Assembly (NCBI GenBank): GCA_016719605.1
Contig: JADJYW010000001.1
Span: 1-64,000 of the forward strand
Length of the DNA: 64,000 nt
Direction of reading: 5' to 3'
DNA from: Lewinellaceae bacterium
GTDB taxonomy: Bacteria; Bacteroidota; Bacteroidia; Chitinophagales; Saprospiraceae
Shown here piece after piece: positions 43,801 through 50,591 of the stretch. Numbering within the stretch: position 1 is the first letter of the stretch; the number at the start of each line of letters is the position of its first letter. The notes below the pieces were generated by a model, which did not search any database, had not been told where the DNA came from, and saw nothing but the letters and a program-made list of their open reading frames with translations. Position numbers and translations under genes: made by a program.

Positions 43801-46553
43801 CCCCCCCACAAGCAGATTTGGAGTTGGTTAAATTTGCCAACAACTCCACCCCGAATGTTGGTCAGGCAACCACCTTTACAATTCTGGTTTCCAACAACGT
43901 TTCGGCCGCTAACCCCGCAACGGGTATCGTGGTACACGACGTACTGCCTTCGGGCCTGGTTTATGTACCCGGTTCGATCGCCTTCAACGCGGGTGCTACC
44001 GGCGCAACGATTACGGCAAACGGCGCAGGCGCCCCGACACTCGTGTGGACGATCAACCAGTTGGATCCGGGCGAGGTCGTGACCCTGACCTTGCAGGCTA
44101 CGGTGCTCGAACCGACCAATACGCCCAACGAATTCCTGAACATCGCCCAGGTGGTGGCGCTCAACGAATACGATACGGATTCCCAGCCGAATGACGGCAT
44201 GGGCGACGATTTCGATGACGATCTGATTGTTCCGAAACAAATTGACGTTTCGGTGACTAATACGGTGAGCAATACCAGCCCCAACGTAGGGCAAACGGTA
44301 ACCTTCACGGTGACCTTGAATAACGCCGGGCCGGATATCGCCACCAATATTGTGGTGCGCGACCTGATCCCGGCAGGCTACACGTACGTTCCGATGTCTA
44401 TCGCATCGAACCCGAATATGACGGGCGCTACGATCACCAACCAGGAGGTCAACCCAAGCACCTTGCAATGGACGGTCAACCAGTTGGATCCGGGCGAAAC
44501 GGTTATCCTGACGTTCCAGGCTGTGGTAAATGCTCCGGTCAATACGCCGGGATACTACCTCAATGAGGCTGAGGTGACGGCCCACATCGAAGACGATGTG
44601 GACTCGTACCCGAACGACGGCATGGGCGACGACTACGCCACCGCTGCGGTTACGCCGAAACGAGTGGACTTGCAGTTGGTTAAAACCGTGGATATCTCTA
44701 ATCCGAGCGTGGGTCAGAACGTGACGTTTGCCATGCTGTTGAGCAATAATGCCAACGGCGGCATGATCACAGACACCGCAACCGGTGTTGTGGTACAGGA
44801 TCTTATTCCGGGTGGTTTCTCCTACATTATCGGAAGTATCGGTTTCAATACACTCGGCTCGGGTGCAACAGTCGTTCCAAACGCTGCCGGAAATCCGAAC
44901 ATGAAATGGTCGGTGAATAACCTCGCTCCGGGCAAAACCGTGGTGTTATCCTTCCAGGCGGTAGTAGATGCTCCGACCGGTAGCCCGGGCGAATACGTCA
45001 ACGCTGCTCAGGTTACGGCACAGAACCAGTACGACCTTGATTCCTCGCCGAACGACGGCGCGGGCGACGACTACGATACGGAGGCAGTGACTCCGGTGAA
45101 CGATCCGCCGGTGGCCAACCGCGACGATTATGTTGCGAATGAAGATGTTCCGCTGGTGGTAACACCCATCGGGGTATTGGTCAACGACAGCGATCCAAAC
45201 GGCGACCCGATCACGATCACATTCCCCGTGACGAATCTGCCGGATAACGGTACGCTTGTGTTGAATCCAAACGGATCGTTTACCTATACGCCGAACCCGA
45301 ATTTCAACGGACAGGATACCTTTATTTACGAAATCTGCGATCCGTATCTGGCTTGCGATACGGCCCTGGTGGTCATCACGGTGAATTCCGTGGACGACCT
45401 GCCGATAGCGAATCGCGACGACTTCACGCTGAACGAAGATGCTCCGACGACACCGCTGGCGGTGTTGCCGAACGACGATTTCGGCGGCGACGGTCCTTGT
45501 GTGAACTGCACGATCACGGTTACCGATCCGGCCAACAACGGCACTTCGGTGGTGAACAATAACGGTACACCGAACGACCCGACGGACGATTTCATAGACT
45601 ACACGCCCGCGCCGAATTTCAACGGCAACGACACGTTGATTTATCAAATCTGCGATTTCGACGGCGACTGCGATACGGCCCTGGTGGTGATTACGGTGAA
45701 CTCCGTAGACGACCTGCCTGTGGCGAATCGCGACGACGTCACGGTGAACGAAGATGCTCCGACGACACCGCTGGCGGTGTTGCCGAACGACGATTTCGGC
45801 GGCGACGGTCCTTGCGTGAACTGCACGATCACGGTTACCGATCCGGCCAACAACGGCACGAGCGTTGTGAACAACAACGGCACGCCGCTGGATCCGACGG
45901 ACGATTTCATAGACTACACGCCTGCGCCGAACTTCAACGGCAACGATACGCTGGTGTACCAAATCTGCGACTTCGACGGCGACTGCGATACGGCCCTGGT
46001 GGTCATCACGGTGAATTCCGTGGACGACCTGCCGATAGCGAATCGCGACGACGTCACGGTGAACGAAGACGCTCCGACGACACCGCTGGCGGTGTTGCCG
46101 AACGACGATTTCGGCGGCGACGGTCCTTGCGTGAACTGCACGATCACGGTTACCGATCCGGCCAACAACGGCACTTCGGTGGTGAACAACAACGGTACGC
46201 CGCTGGACCCAACGGACGATTTCATTGACTACACACCGAATGCCAACTTCAGTGGCAACGACACGCTAATTTATCAAATCTGCGACCTCAATGGCGATTG
46301 CGATACGGCCTTGGTAGTCATCACGGTGAACAACACCCTCGCGCAGGGGGGCCCCCCCCCCCCCCACCACACGGACACCCCCAACCCCACCCCCACAACC
46401 ACACGCGTTCGCGCAAAACGACATCAACCAGACACCGGTGAACACACCGGTAGGCGGCGATGTACTGACCAACGACTTCGATCCGCAGGGCGACAACCAG
46501 ACGGTGACCAGCGCGCTGGCCGACACGGACGGCGACGGTTCTGTGGACGATAA
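34845..46553 (+). CDS. Giant DUF11-repeat adhesin, N-terminal and central part (frame broken at 46346)
   Basis: From ATG 34845 (or in-frame 34788) a signal peptide (MLPVIGAFLLTLWLPSLSYA) leads into a G8-like beta-helix region (36-320, NGNWGSGATWVGGVAPG), SprB-like repeats (321-409 and 616-694, LNSGTYTVTVTDAAGCTAT), then 20 DUF11 domains (782-3415) separated by Asp-rich linkers such as NNQDDDDDE, and four cadherin-like repeats (3418-3832). Real coding ends at about 46345; the last 70 or so codons read a 70-bp C-rich insertion and then the wrong frame. Removing that insertion and one extra A at about 47649 joins this part to 50437 as one frame of 5173 codons. SprB-type repeats link it to gliding or surface adhesion in Bacteroidota. 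Confidence 0.85.
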   Translation: MERNNNNLHKRPIAARMLPVIGAFLLTLWLPSLSYAVTYISTTNGNWGSGATWVGGVAPGFTVGVNDSVVVKHVVTYNLMNDLEVNGVVNIVNGTFRTALSGDGMNRSVFVRSTGRWRMCNGKFYLPIFSCGYGCGSGSNLSGNFVNENGDIYIYNSTVEIAQNWEDVSSSGGGSRSFIGGCLKIGENFSNKGSFDLYDATCIELGLHGSGNWSNEYRVTFQNSCTLKLTGSGSLENNTSAPNGVFGGAGSPDIAALKVSNGNVTNNGPWGAQILNFCIDGGSVGGSQATDFNNDVTNNDTPAACTAVNNTNCNSCPAGACMLALTGSVSTPVTCVNGAPGNNGAVTVTITPGSATESCGPGSGITYSWNTAPVQTTQTATNLNSGTYTVTVTDAAGCTATASATLTTPVCCPTVSSVTTSPVSSGCVGSTFSATINHGANPGNLALYYSTNAGLTATQLYDFANHGANNIQVLNASVTPAPAATSTVVSSLSIPSIGSYTIYAILANGNPSIGPSCKPMQSVSFTVNPTPVLYSVTGGGTFCAGGAGVPVGLSDSDFGVNYQLKRDGNNAGAPVAGTGSAISFGNQTVAGAYTVVATIVATGCTATMSGSVNITINPSPSISFTTTTPACAASDGAISLTVTGGTMPYTYDWADLPGSNDPEDRTGLAPGIYAVTVTGNNGCTDSEIIVLNPANGCPPIEICGDVDDDVFYIAPIPGATNYTWTVPLGATIVSGQGTSSITVDWTTASYGTGNICVTPETSCSVGDPFCVPVEVINCNPIADLSLNKTSNLATPNVGDVITFTITVSNGGPDAATGVAVEDIVPAGYSNIINISNSGMLSGNTISWSGLSIAANGSIMLTFQATVDAPTGAPNEYKNVAEVTDSDQGDPDSTPDNLVGNTPAEDDEDSDTPVPQVVDLSLNKTVSPTSANVGSTVTFTITLTNLSATAATGVAVEDYAPGGFSNITAISDGGSVSMGTVSWSGLTVPAFGTKSVTFQATVDAPTGAPGEYTNVTQVTDADQYDTDSSPDNMVNNTPGEDDEDDVTLALIIANLSLNKTVDNASPNVGSNVVFTITVSNAGPNAATGVTVEDLLPAGLTYVSDNSGGNYNSGTGIWTVGSIANGGSASIQITATVTTAGAKTNYAQVADSDQFDPNSTPGDDSNNQDDDDTETVTPQVADLSLTKTVNNASPNVGSNVVFTITVSNAGPNAATGVTVEDLLPAGLTYVSDNSGGNYNSGTGIWTVGTVANGGSASIQITATVTTSGAKTNYAQVADSDQFDPNSTPGDDSNNQDDDDDETLTPQVADLSLTKTVNNASPNVGSNVVFTITVSNAGPNAATSVTVEDLLPAGLTYVSDNSGGNYNSGTGIWTVGTVANGGSASIQITATVTTAGAKTNYAQVEDSDQFDPNSTPGDDSNNQDDDDDETLTPQVADLSLTKTVNNASPNVGSDVTYTITVSNAGPNAATNVSVEDLLPAGMSYVTSSPSQGSYNNISGLWTIGTVANGGSATLTITATVTSPGAKTNYAQVNTSDQFDPNSVPGDDSITDDDDDDETLTPQVADLSLTKTVNNASPNVGSNVIFTITVSNAGPNAATGVTVQDLLPAGLTYVSDNSGGNYNSGTGIWTVGTVANGGSASIQITATVTTAGAKTNYAQVQTVDQFDPNSVPGDDSNNQDDDDDETVTPQVADLSLTKTVNNASPNVGSNVVFTITVSNAGPNAATGVTVEDLLPAGLTYVSDNSGGNYNSGTGIWTVGTVANGGSASIQITATVTTAGAKTNYAQVADSDQFDPNSTPGDDSNNQDDDDDETVTPQVADLSLTKTVNNASPNVGSNVVFTITVSNAGPNAATSVTVEDLLPAGLTYVSDNSGGNYNSGTGIWTVGTVANGGSTSIQITATVTTAGAKTNYAQVQTVDQFDPNSTPGDDSNNQDDDDDETLTPQVADLSLTKTVNNPSPQVGGQVIFTITVSNAGPNAATGVTVEDLLPAGLTYVSDNSGGNYNSGTGIWTVGTVANGGSASIQITATVTTAGAKTNYAQVADSDQFDPNSTPGDDSNNQDDDDDETVTPQVADLSLTKTVNNASPNVGSNVIFTITVSNAGPNAATGVTVEDLLPAGLTYVSDNSGGNYNSGTGIWTVGTVANGGSASIQITATVTTAGAKTNYAQIADSDQFDPNSTPGDDSNNQDDDDDETLTPQVADLSLTKTVNNPSPQVGGQVIFTITVSNAGPNAATGVTVEDLLPAGLTYVSDNSGGNYNNGTGIWTVGTVANGGSASIQITATVTTAGAKTNYAQIADSDQFDPNSTPGDDSNNQDDDDDETVTPQVADLSLTKTANNSTPNVGSNVIFTITVSNAGPNAATGVTVEDLLPAGLTYVSDNSGGNYNSGTGIWTVGTVANGGSASIQITATVTTAGAKTNYAQVQTVDQFDPNSTPGDDSNNQDDDDTETVTPPSANLLLSKSVNNTTPNVGTVVTFTIQVSNLGPNGATGVSVEDYIPNGYGSIAAISNGGTLLGNTTTWSGLSISAFTSLNLTFQATVLAPGVGVSFRNTAQVTDSDEFDPTSTPNNMVNNTPAEDDEDDANLTPRQADISLSKSVSPTSANVGDVVTFTLTLSNAGPNSATAVSVQDYVPAGFSNIAAISGGGTQSMGTITWAGLTVPVGANTVTLTFQATVDAPTGDPAEYKNTAQVTASAVYDPDSQPNNLVNNTPAQDDEDDAELTLIAADLSLVKTVSNATPNVGDVVTFTLSLSNAGPNAATGVAVADYVPNGYGSISGISNGGSFSMGTISWSGLSVPVGANTLTLTFQATVLAPGGGVSYVNTAEVTDSDQYDPNSTPNNLVNNTPAENDEDSESVTPQQSDLSVVKTASNNTANVGSVVTFTINLSNAGPNAATGVAVQDYVPNGYGSITNISNGGSAMGNTITWSGLGVPVGANTLSLTFQATVLAPGPGVSYRNTTQVTDSDQHDPDSQPNNMVNNTPAQDDEDDVIVTPPQADLELVKFANNSTPNVGQATTFTILVSNNVSAANPATGIVVHDVLPSGLVYVPGSIAFNAGATGATITANGAGAPTLVWTINQLDPGEVVTLTLQATVLEPTNTPNEFLNIAQVVALNEYDTDSQPNDGMGDDFDDDLIVPKQIDVSVTNTVSNTSPNVGQTVTFTVTLNNAGPDIATNIVVRDLIPAGYTYVPMSIASNPNMTGATITNQEVNPSTLQWTVNQLDPGETVILTFQAVVNAPVNTPGYYLNEAEVTAHIEDDVDSYPNDGMGDDYATAAVTPKRVDLQLVKTVDISNPSVGQNVTFAMLLSNNANGGMITDTATGVVVQDLIPGGFSYIIGSIGFNTLGSGATVVPNAAGNPNMKWSVNNLAPGKTVVLSFQAVVDAPTGSPGEYVNAAQVTAQNQYDLDSSPNDGAGDDYDTEAVTPVNDPPVANRDDYVANEDVPLVVTPIGVLVNDSDPNGDPITITFPVTNLPDNGTLVLNPNGSFTYTPNPNFNGQDTFIYEICDPYLACDTALVVITVNSVDDLPIANRDDFTLNEDAPTTPLAVLPNDDFGGDGPCVNCTITVTDPANNGTSVVNNNGTPNDPTDDFIDYTPAPNFNGNDTLIYQICDFDGDCDTALVVITVNSVDDLPVANRDDVTVNEDAPTTPLAVLPNDDFGGDGPCVNCTITVTDPANNGTSVVNNNGTPLDPTDDFIDYTPAPNFNGNDTLVYQICDFDGDCDTALVVITVNSVDDLPIANRDDVTVNEDAPTTPLAVLPNDDFGGDGPCVNCTITVTDPANNGTSVVNNNGTPLDPTDDFIDYTPNANFSGNDTLIYQICDLNGDCDTALVVITVNNTLAQGGPPPPHHTDTPNPTPTTTRVRAKRHQPDTGEHTGRRRCTDQRLRSAGRQPDGDQRAGRHGRRRFCGR
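38000..42190 (+). repeat. Tandem array of 11 DUF11 repeats, 381 bp each
   Basis: Eleven in-phase 127-residue units (38000 to 42190 is 11 x 381 bp) around ADLSLTKTVNNASPNVG. Most are nearly identical in DNA; the unit at about 39143 is divergent. Units at about 40667 and 41429 both carry NPSPQVGGQVIF in place of NASPNVGSNVVF, which points to duplication of a 762-bp pair. Confidence 0.9.
45391..46330 (+). repeat. Three tandem cadherin-like repeats, about 315 bp each
   Basis: Units of about 105 residues starting at about 45391, 45706 and 46021 (VDDLPIANRDDVTVNEDAP, DFGGDGPCVNCTITVTDPAN). Each ends in an acidic YQICDFDGDCDTALVVITV strand. Near identical to each other; a more divergent unit precedes them. 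Confidence 0.85.
46346..46415. other. 70-bp C-rich insertion flanked by 7-bp direct repeats
   Basis: G6 and C14 runs followed by a C/A-rich stretch interrupt the giant gene. TCGCGCA occurs just before (46339-46345) and at the end (46409-46415). Deleting 70 bp between the copies gives the in-frame junction NNTLAQNDINQTPVN, which agrees with the NTTFAQNDINQ start of the two later copies of the same repeat. An assembly or gap-fill artefact is the simplest reading. Confidence 0.7.
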
Positions 46554-49500
46554 CCTGCCCATAGGCGTAGCTACCGCAGTGTACGGCGTGAACAACGCCA
46601 ACACAGTGGTGGTAGCCGGACAGGTGACGCTGAACGCGAACGGCACCTATACCTACACCCCTGCTCTCGACTTTGCGGGCGACGTGCCCCTGGCCTACAC
46701 GGCCACGGACGACAACGCCAGCCCGGCGACGGATGATGCAACGGTGCGTATCAAAGTGATTCCGGCCTCGGTGCCGGGTGTGAACGAGCCTCCGGTGGCC
46801 AACGATGACACCAACACCACGGAACGCGATGTGAACGTGAGCGGCAACGTCATGGACAACGACAGCGACCCGGATGGCGACCCGATCACGGTGACGAGTG
46901 CACTGGCCGACACGGATGGTGACGGCTCGGTGGACGACCCGCTCACCCTGAGCACGCCCACGACGGTATACGGCACCGATACGGATGGCAACATCGTTCC
47001 GGCAGGTTCGATCACGCTGAATCCGAACGGCACCTACACGTTCAATCCTGATCCTGCCTTTGTCGGCAAGGTACCGGTTGACTACACCATCAGCGATCCG
47101 GAACCCTTGACGGACAACGCACGCCTGACGATCACGGTGACGGAGAACTACGGCAACGCGACCTACGCCAACGACGACGCAAACGTGGGGCCGGAAGGCA
47201 TCCCGCAAACGGGCGATGTGCTGGACAACGACACGGATCCGGAGGGCGACAACCAGACGGTGACGGGCGCAACGGACAGCAACAATAACCCGATCCCGGT
47301 AGGCGTGGCAACTGCGCTTCCAAGTGGCGGCATGCTGACACTGAACGCGGACGGCAGTTATGTCTACACCCCTGCCCCGGGCTTCGTGGGCACGGAGATC
47401 GTAGTGTATGCCATCACGGACGACGGCTCGCCAATCGCCACCGACGTGGCAACGCTGTACCTGACGACAATAAAACCGAACACGACGTTCGCGCAAAACG
47501 ACATCAACCAGACACCGGTGAACACACCGGTAGGCGGCGATGTACTGACCAACGACTTCGATCCGCAGGGCGACAACCAGACGGTGACCAGCGCGCTGGC
47601 GGATACGGATGGCGACGGTTCTGTGGACGATAACCTGCCCATAGGCGTAAGCTACCGCAGTGTACGGCGTGAACAACGCCAACACAGTGGTGGTAGCCGG
47701 ACAGGTGACGCTGAACGCGAACGGCACCTATACCTACACCCCCGCTCTCGACTTTGCGGGCGACGTGCCCCTGGCCTACACGGTCACGGACGACAACGCC
47801 AGCCCGGCGACGGACGATGCAACGGTGCGTATCAAAGTGATCCCGGCCTCGGTGCCGGGCGTGAACGAGCCTCCGGTGGCCAACGATGACACCAACACCA
47901 CGGAACGCGATGTGAACGTGAGCGGCAACGTCATGGATAACGACAGCGACCCGGATGGCGACCCGATCACGGTGACAAGTGCACTGGCCGACACGGATGG
48001 TGACGGCTCGGTGGACGACCCGCTCACCCTGAGCACGCCCACGACGGTATACGGTACCGATACGGATGGCAACATCGTTCCGGCAGGTTCGATCACGCTG
48101 AACCCGAACGGCACCTACACGTTCAATCCTGATCCTGCCTTTGTCGGCAAGGTACCGGTTGACTACACCATCAGCGATCCGGAACCCTTGACGGACAACG
48201 CACGCCTGACGATCACGGTGACGGAGAACTACGGCAACGCGACCTACGCCAACGACGACGCAAACGTGGGGCCGGAAGGCATCCCGCAAACGGGCGATGT
48301 GCTGGACAACGACACGGATCCGGAGGGCGACAACCAGACGGTGACGGGCGCGACGGACAGCAACAACAACGCGATCCCGGTGGGCGTGGCAACTGCGCTT
48401 CCAAGCGGCGGCACGCTGACGCTGAACGCGGACGGCAGTTACGTCTACACCCCTGCCCCGGGCTTCGTGGGCACGGAGATCGTAGTGTATGCCACCACGG
48501 ACGACGGCTCGCCAATCGCCACCCACGTGGCAACGCTGTACCTGACGACAATAAAACCGAACACGACGTTCGCGCAAAACGACATCAACCAGACACCGGT
48601 GAACACACCGGTAGGCGGCGATGTACTGACCAACGACTTCGATCCGCAGGGCGACAACCAGACGGTGACCAGCGCGCTGGCGGATACGGATGGCGACGGT
48701 TCTGTGGACGATAACCTGCCCATAGGCGTAGCTACCGCAGTGTACGGCGTGAACAACGCCAACACGGTGGTGGTAGCCGGACAGGTGACGCTGAACGCGA
48801 ACGGCACCTATACCTACACCCCTGCTCTCGACTTTGCGGGCGACGTGCCCCTGGCCTACACGGCCACGGACGACAACGCCAGCCCGGCGACGGATGATGC
48901 AACGGTGCGTATCAAAGTGATCCCGGCCTCGGTGCCGGGCGTGAACGAGCCTCCGGTTGCCAACGATGACACCAACACCACGGAACGCGATGTGAACGTG
49001 AGCGGCAACGTCATGGACAACGACAGCGACCCGGATGGCGACCCGATCACGGTGACCAGTGCACTGGCCGACACGAATGGTGACGGCTCGGTGGACGACC
49101 CGCTCACCCTGGGCACGCCCACGACGGTATACGGCACCGATACAGACGGCAACATCGTTTCGGCAGGTTCGATCACGCTGAACCCGAACGGCACCTACAC
49201 GTTCAATCCCGATCCGGCCTTTGTCGGCAAGGTACCGGTGGACTACACCATCAGCGATCCGGAACCCTTGACGGACAACGCACGTCTGACGATCACGGTG
49301 ACGGAGGACTACGGCAACGCGACCTACGCCAACGACGACGCGAACGTGGGGCCGGAAGGCATCCCGCAAACGGGCGATGTGCTGGACAACGACACGGATC
49401 CGGAGGGTGACAACCAGACGGTGACGGGCGCAACGGACAGCAACAACAACGCGATCCCGGTAGGCGTGGCAACGGCGCTTCCAAGCGGCGGCATGCTGAC

Positions 49501-49630
49501 GCTGAACGCGAACGGCAGTTACGTTTACACCCCTGCCCCGGGCTTCGTGGGCACGGAGATCGTAGTGTACGCCATCACGGACGACGGCTCGCCAATCGCC
49601 ACCGACGTGGCAACGCTGTACCTGACGACC
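46411..49630 (+). repeat. Three tandem 1080-bp repeats
   Basis: Units start at about 46411, 47491 and 48572 (the last shifted by the extra A), each 360 codons and nearly identical. Each unit contains three Ca-binding-looking VCBS/cadherin-like domains with DxDxDG-type loops (DTDGDGSVDD). Confidence 0.9.
46438..47889 (+). CDS. Giant DUF11-repeat adhesin, middle fragment (frame broken at 47649)
   Basis: Open-frame fragment of the gene that starts at 34845. Genuine coding runs from about 46410 to 47649 and covers the first and the beginning of the second copy of a 360-residue VCBS/cadherin-like unit (NDFDPQGDNQTVTSALADTD, NGTYTYTPALDFAGD, NDSDPDGDPITVTSALADT). At 47649 one extra A (GTAAGC where both other copies have GTAGC) shifts the frame; the last 80 codons are out of frame. 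Confidence 0.75.
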   Translation: MNTPVGGDVLTNDFDPQGDNQTVTSALADTDGDGSVDDNLPIGVATAVYGVNNANTVVVAGQVTLNANGTYTYTPALDFAGDVPLAYTATDDNASPATDDATVRIKVIPASVPGVNEPPVANDDTNTTERDVNVSGNVMDNDSDPDGDPITVTSALADTDGDGSVDDPLTLSTPTTVYGTDTDGNIVPAGSITLNPNGTYTFNPDPAFVGKVPVDYTISDPEPLTDNARLTITVTENYGNATYANDDANVGPEGIPQTGDVLDNDTDPEGDNQTVTGATDSNNNPIPVGVATALPSGGMLTLNADGSYVYTPAPGFVGTEIVVYAITDDGSPIATDVATLYLTTIKPNTTFAQNDINQTPVNTPVGGDVLTNDFDPQGDNQTVTSALADTDGDGSVDDNLPIGVSYRSVRREQRQHSGGSRTGDAERERHLYLHPRSRLCGRRAPGLHGHGRQRQPGDGRCNGAYQSDPGLGAGRERASGGQR

Positions 49631-50437
49631 TTACTTGTACCCTGCGTGACCATCGAAGCATGGGTGTACCTCGAAGGCGCGGCTATCTTACCCGACGGTT
49701 CCGAGAACTACGCCCTGCCGATGCGCACGGACCTGAACGATCTGCGTATTCTGCCTGGTCAGGTGTACAATGACTTCTTCCTCGGCCAGATTTACTCGAC
49801 ACCCGGCCAGCCATACAACATCGCGCCCTGGAGCTACCCGGGCACGGAAGGTGTTGGCTACGACTCCGGCAACGACATCAACTTCGATGATGCCGACTAT
49901 CCGGCTACGGTTGTGGACTGGGTACTGGTATCGTTGCGCGACAACCCGAATGGAACAGGAGGCCCGATCTGCCAGGCTGCAGCGCTCCTGCATAACGACG
50001 GCCATATCGAGTTTGTGGATGAGTTCTCCTGTTGTGATATTGATGTTATGGAGAGTTATTATCTCGTCATCGAACACCGTAACCACCTGATCGTCATGTC
50101 GCACCAGCCGGTGGCGATTGCCAACAACACGATTACCTACGACTTCCGCACCCAACAGAGTTATGTGGATGACCCGCTTATGTTCGGTGTGTTCTCGCGT
50201 CAAAAGGAGATTCTGCCCGGTGTGTTCGCCATGCTTGGCGGCAATGGCAACCAGGCACTGAACACACAAGCCGACACCGACATCAACTTCGACGACCGTA
50301 CCTACTGGGAAGGTCAGAACGGCGACTTTGGTCTGTACCGAATTGGCGACTACAACCTCAACGGCGACGTCAACTTCAATGACCGCCGGTTGTGGGAAAT
50401 TAACAACGGCAAGTTTACAAGCGTGCCGCGGAACTAA
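47660..50437 (+). CDS. Giant DUF11-repeat adhesin, C-terminal fragment with HRNHL module
   Basis: 925 codons completing the gene from 34845; the first ATG of this fragment is not a real start. It carries the rest of the second and the third 360-residue repeat, then a C-terminal module of about 270 residues beginning VTIEAWVYLEGAAI. That module has WVLVSLRDNP, CQAAALLHNDGHIEF and YYLVIEHRNHLIVMSH, and ends in a dockerin-like loop DYNLNGDVNFNDRRLW before TSVPRN. Modules of this type close many secreted proteins of Saprospiraceae-like bacteria. A second copy ends the giant at 60203. No canonical T9SS type A domain is present, so this module may itself be the sorting or attachment part. Confidence 0.85.
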   Translation: MYGVNNANTVVVAGQVTLNANGTYTYTPALDFAGDVPLAYTVTDDNASPATDDATVRIKVIPASVPGVNEPPVANDDTNTTERDVNVSGNVMDNDSDPDGDPITVTSALADTDGDGSVDDPLTLSTPTTVYGTDTDGNIVPAGSITLNPNGTYTFNPDPAFVGKVPVDYTISDPEPLTDNARLTITVTENYGNATYANDDANVGPEGIPQTGDVLDNDTDPEGDNQTVTGATDSNNNAIPVGVATALPSGGTLTLNADGSYVYTPAPGFVGTEIVVYATTDDGSPIATHVATLYLTTIKPNTTFAQNDINQTPVNTPVGGDVLTNDFDPQGDNQTVTSALADTDGDGSVDDNLPIGVATAVYGVNNANTVVVAGQVTLNANGTYTYTPALDFAGDVPLAYTATDDNASPATDDATVRIKVIPASVPGVNEPPVANDDTNTTERDVNVSGNVMDNDSDPDGDPITVTSALADTNGDGSVDDPLTLGTPTTVYGTDTDGNIVSAGSITLNPNGTYTFNPDPAFVGKVPVDYTISDPEPLTDNARLTITVTEDYGNATYANDDANVGPEGIPQTGDVLDNDTDPEGDNQTVTGATDSNNNAIPVGVATALPSGGMLTLNANGSYVYTPAPGFVGTEIVVYAITDDGSPIATDVATLYLTTLLVPCVTIEAWVYLEGAAILPDGSENYALPMRTDLNDLRILPGQVYNDFFLGQIYSTPGQPYNIAPWSYPGTEGVGYDSGNDINFDDADYPATVVDWVLVSLRDNPNGTGGPICQAAALLHNDGHIEFVDEFSCCDIDVMESYYLVIEHRNHLIVMSHQPVAIANNTITYDFRTQQSYVDDPLMFGVFSRQKEILPGVFAMLGGNGNQALNTQADTDINFDDRTYWEGQNGDFGLYRIGDYNLNGDVNFNDRRLWEINNGKFTSVPRN

Positions 50438-50473
50438 TGGTAAATCGGCGAAGCGCCGAATACTTTCGGAAGC

Positions 50474-50526
50474 GGGGCGGTGGAACAATCTAAAGATGTG
50501 ATTTGTCCACCGCCCCACCTGAAGGC
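50474..50526 (+). terminator. Hairpin downstream of the giant adhesin
   Basis: GGGGCGGTGGA (50474-50484) pairs perfectly with TCCACCGCCCC (50516-50526) over a 31-nt loop; a small hairpin CGGCG-AAG-CGCCG (50446-50458) precedes it. No T-run follows, so it is a terminator or a 5' UTR structure of the next gene. Confidence 0.45.
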
Positions 50527-50591
50527 TGAAAAACGCTCGCCAAGACTTTCTAAACAACATCTCTTTTGTAACTAATAAAAATTTTGAAAAA

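Noticed and set aside
46321..49369. Reverse-strand frames of 468 and 621 codons opposite the 1080-bp repeats.
   Set aside because: Periodic shadows of the plus-strand coding repeats.
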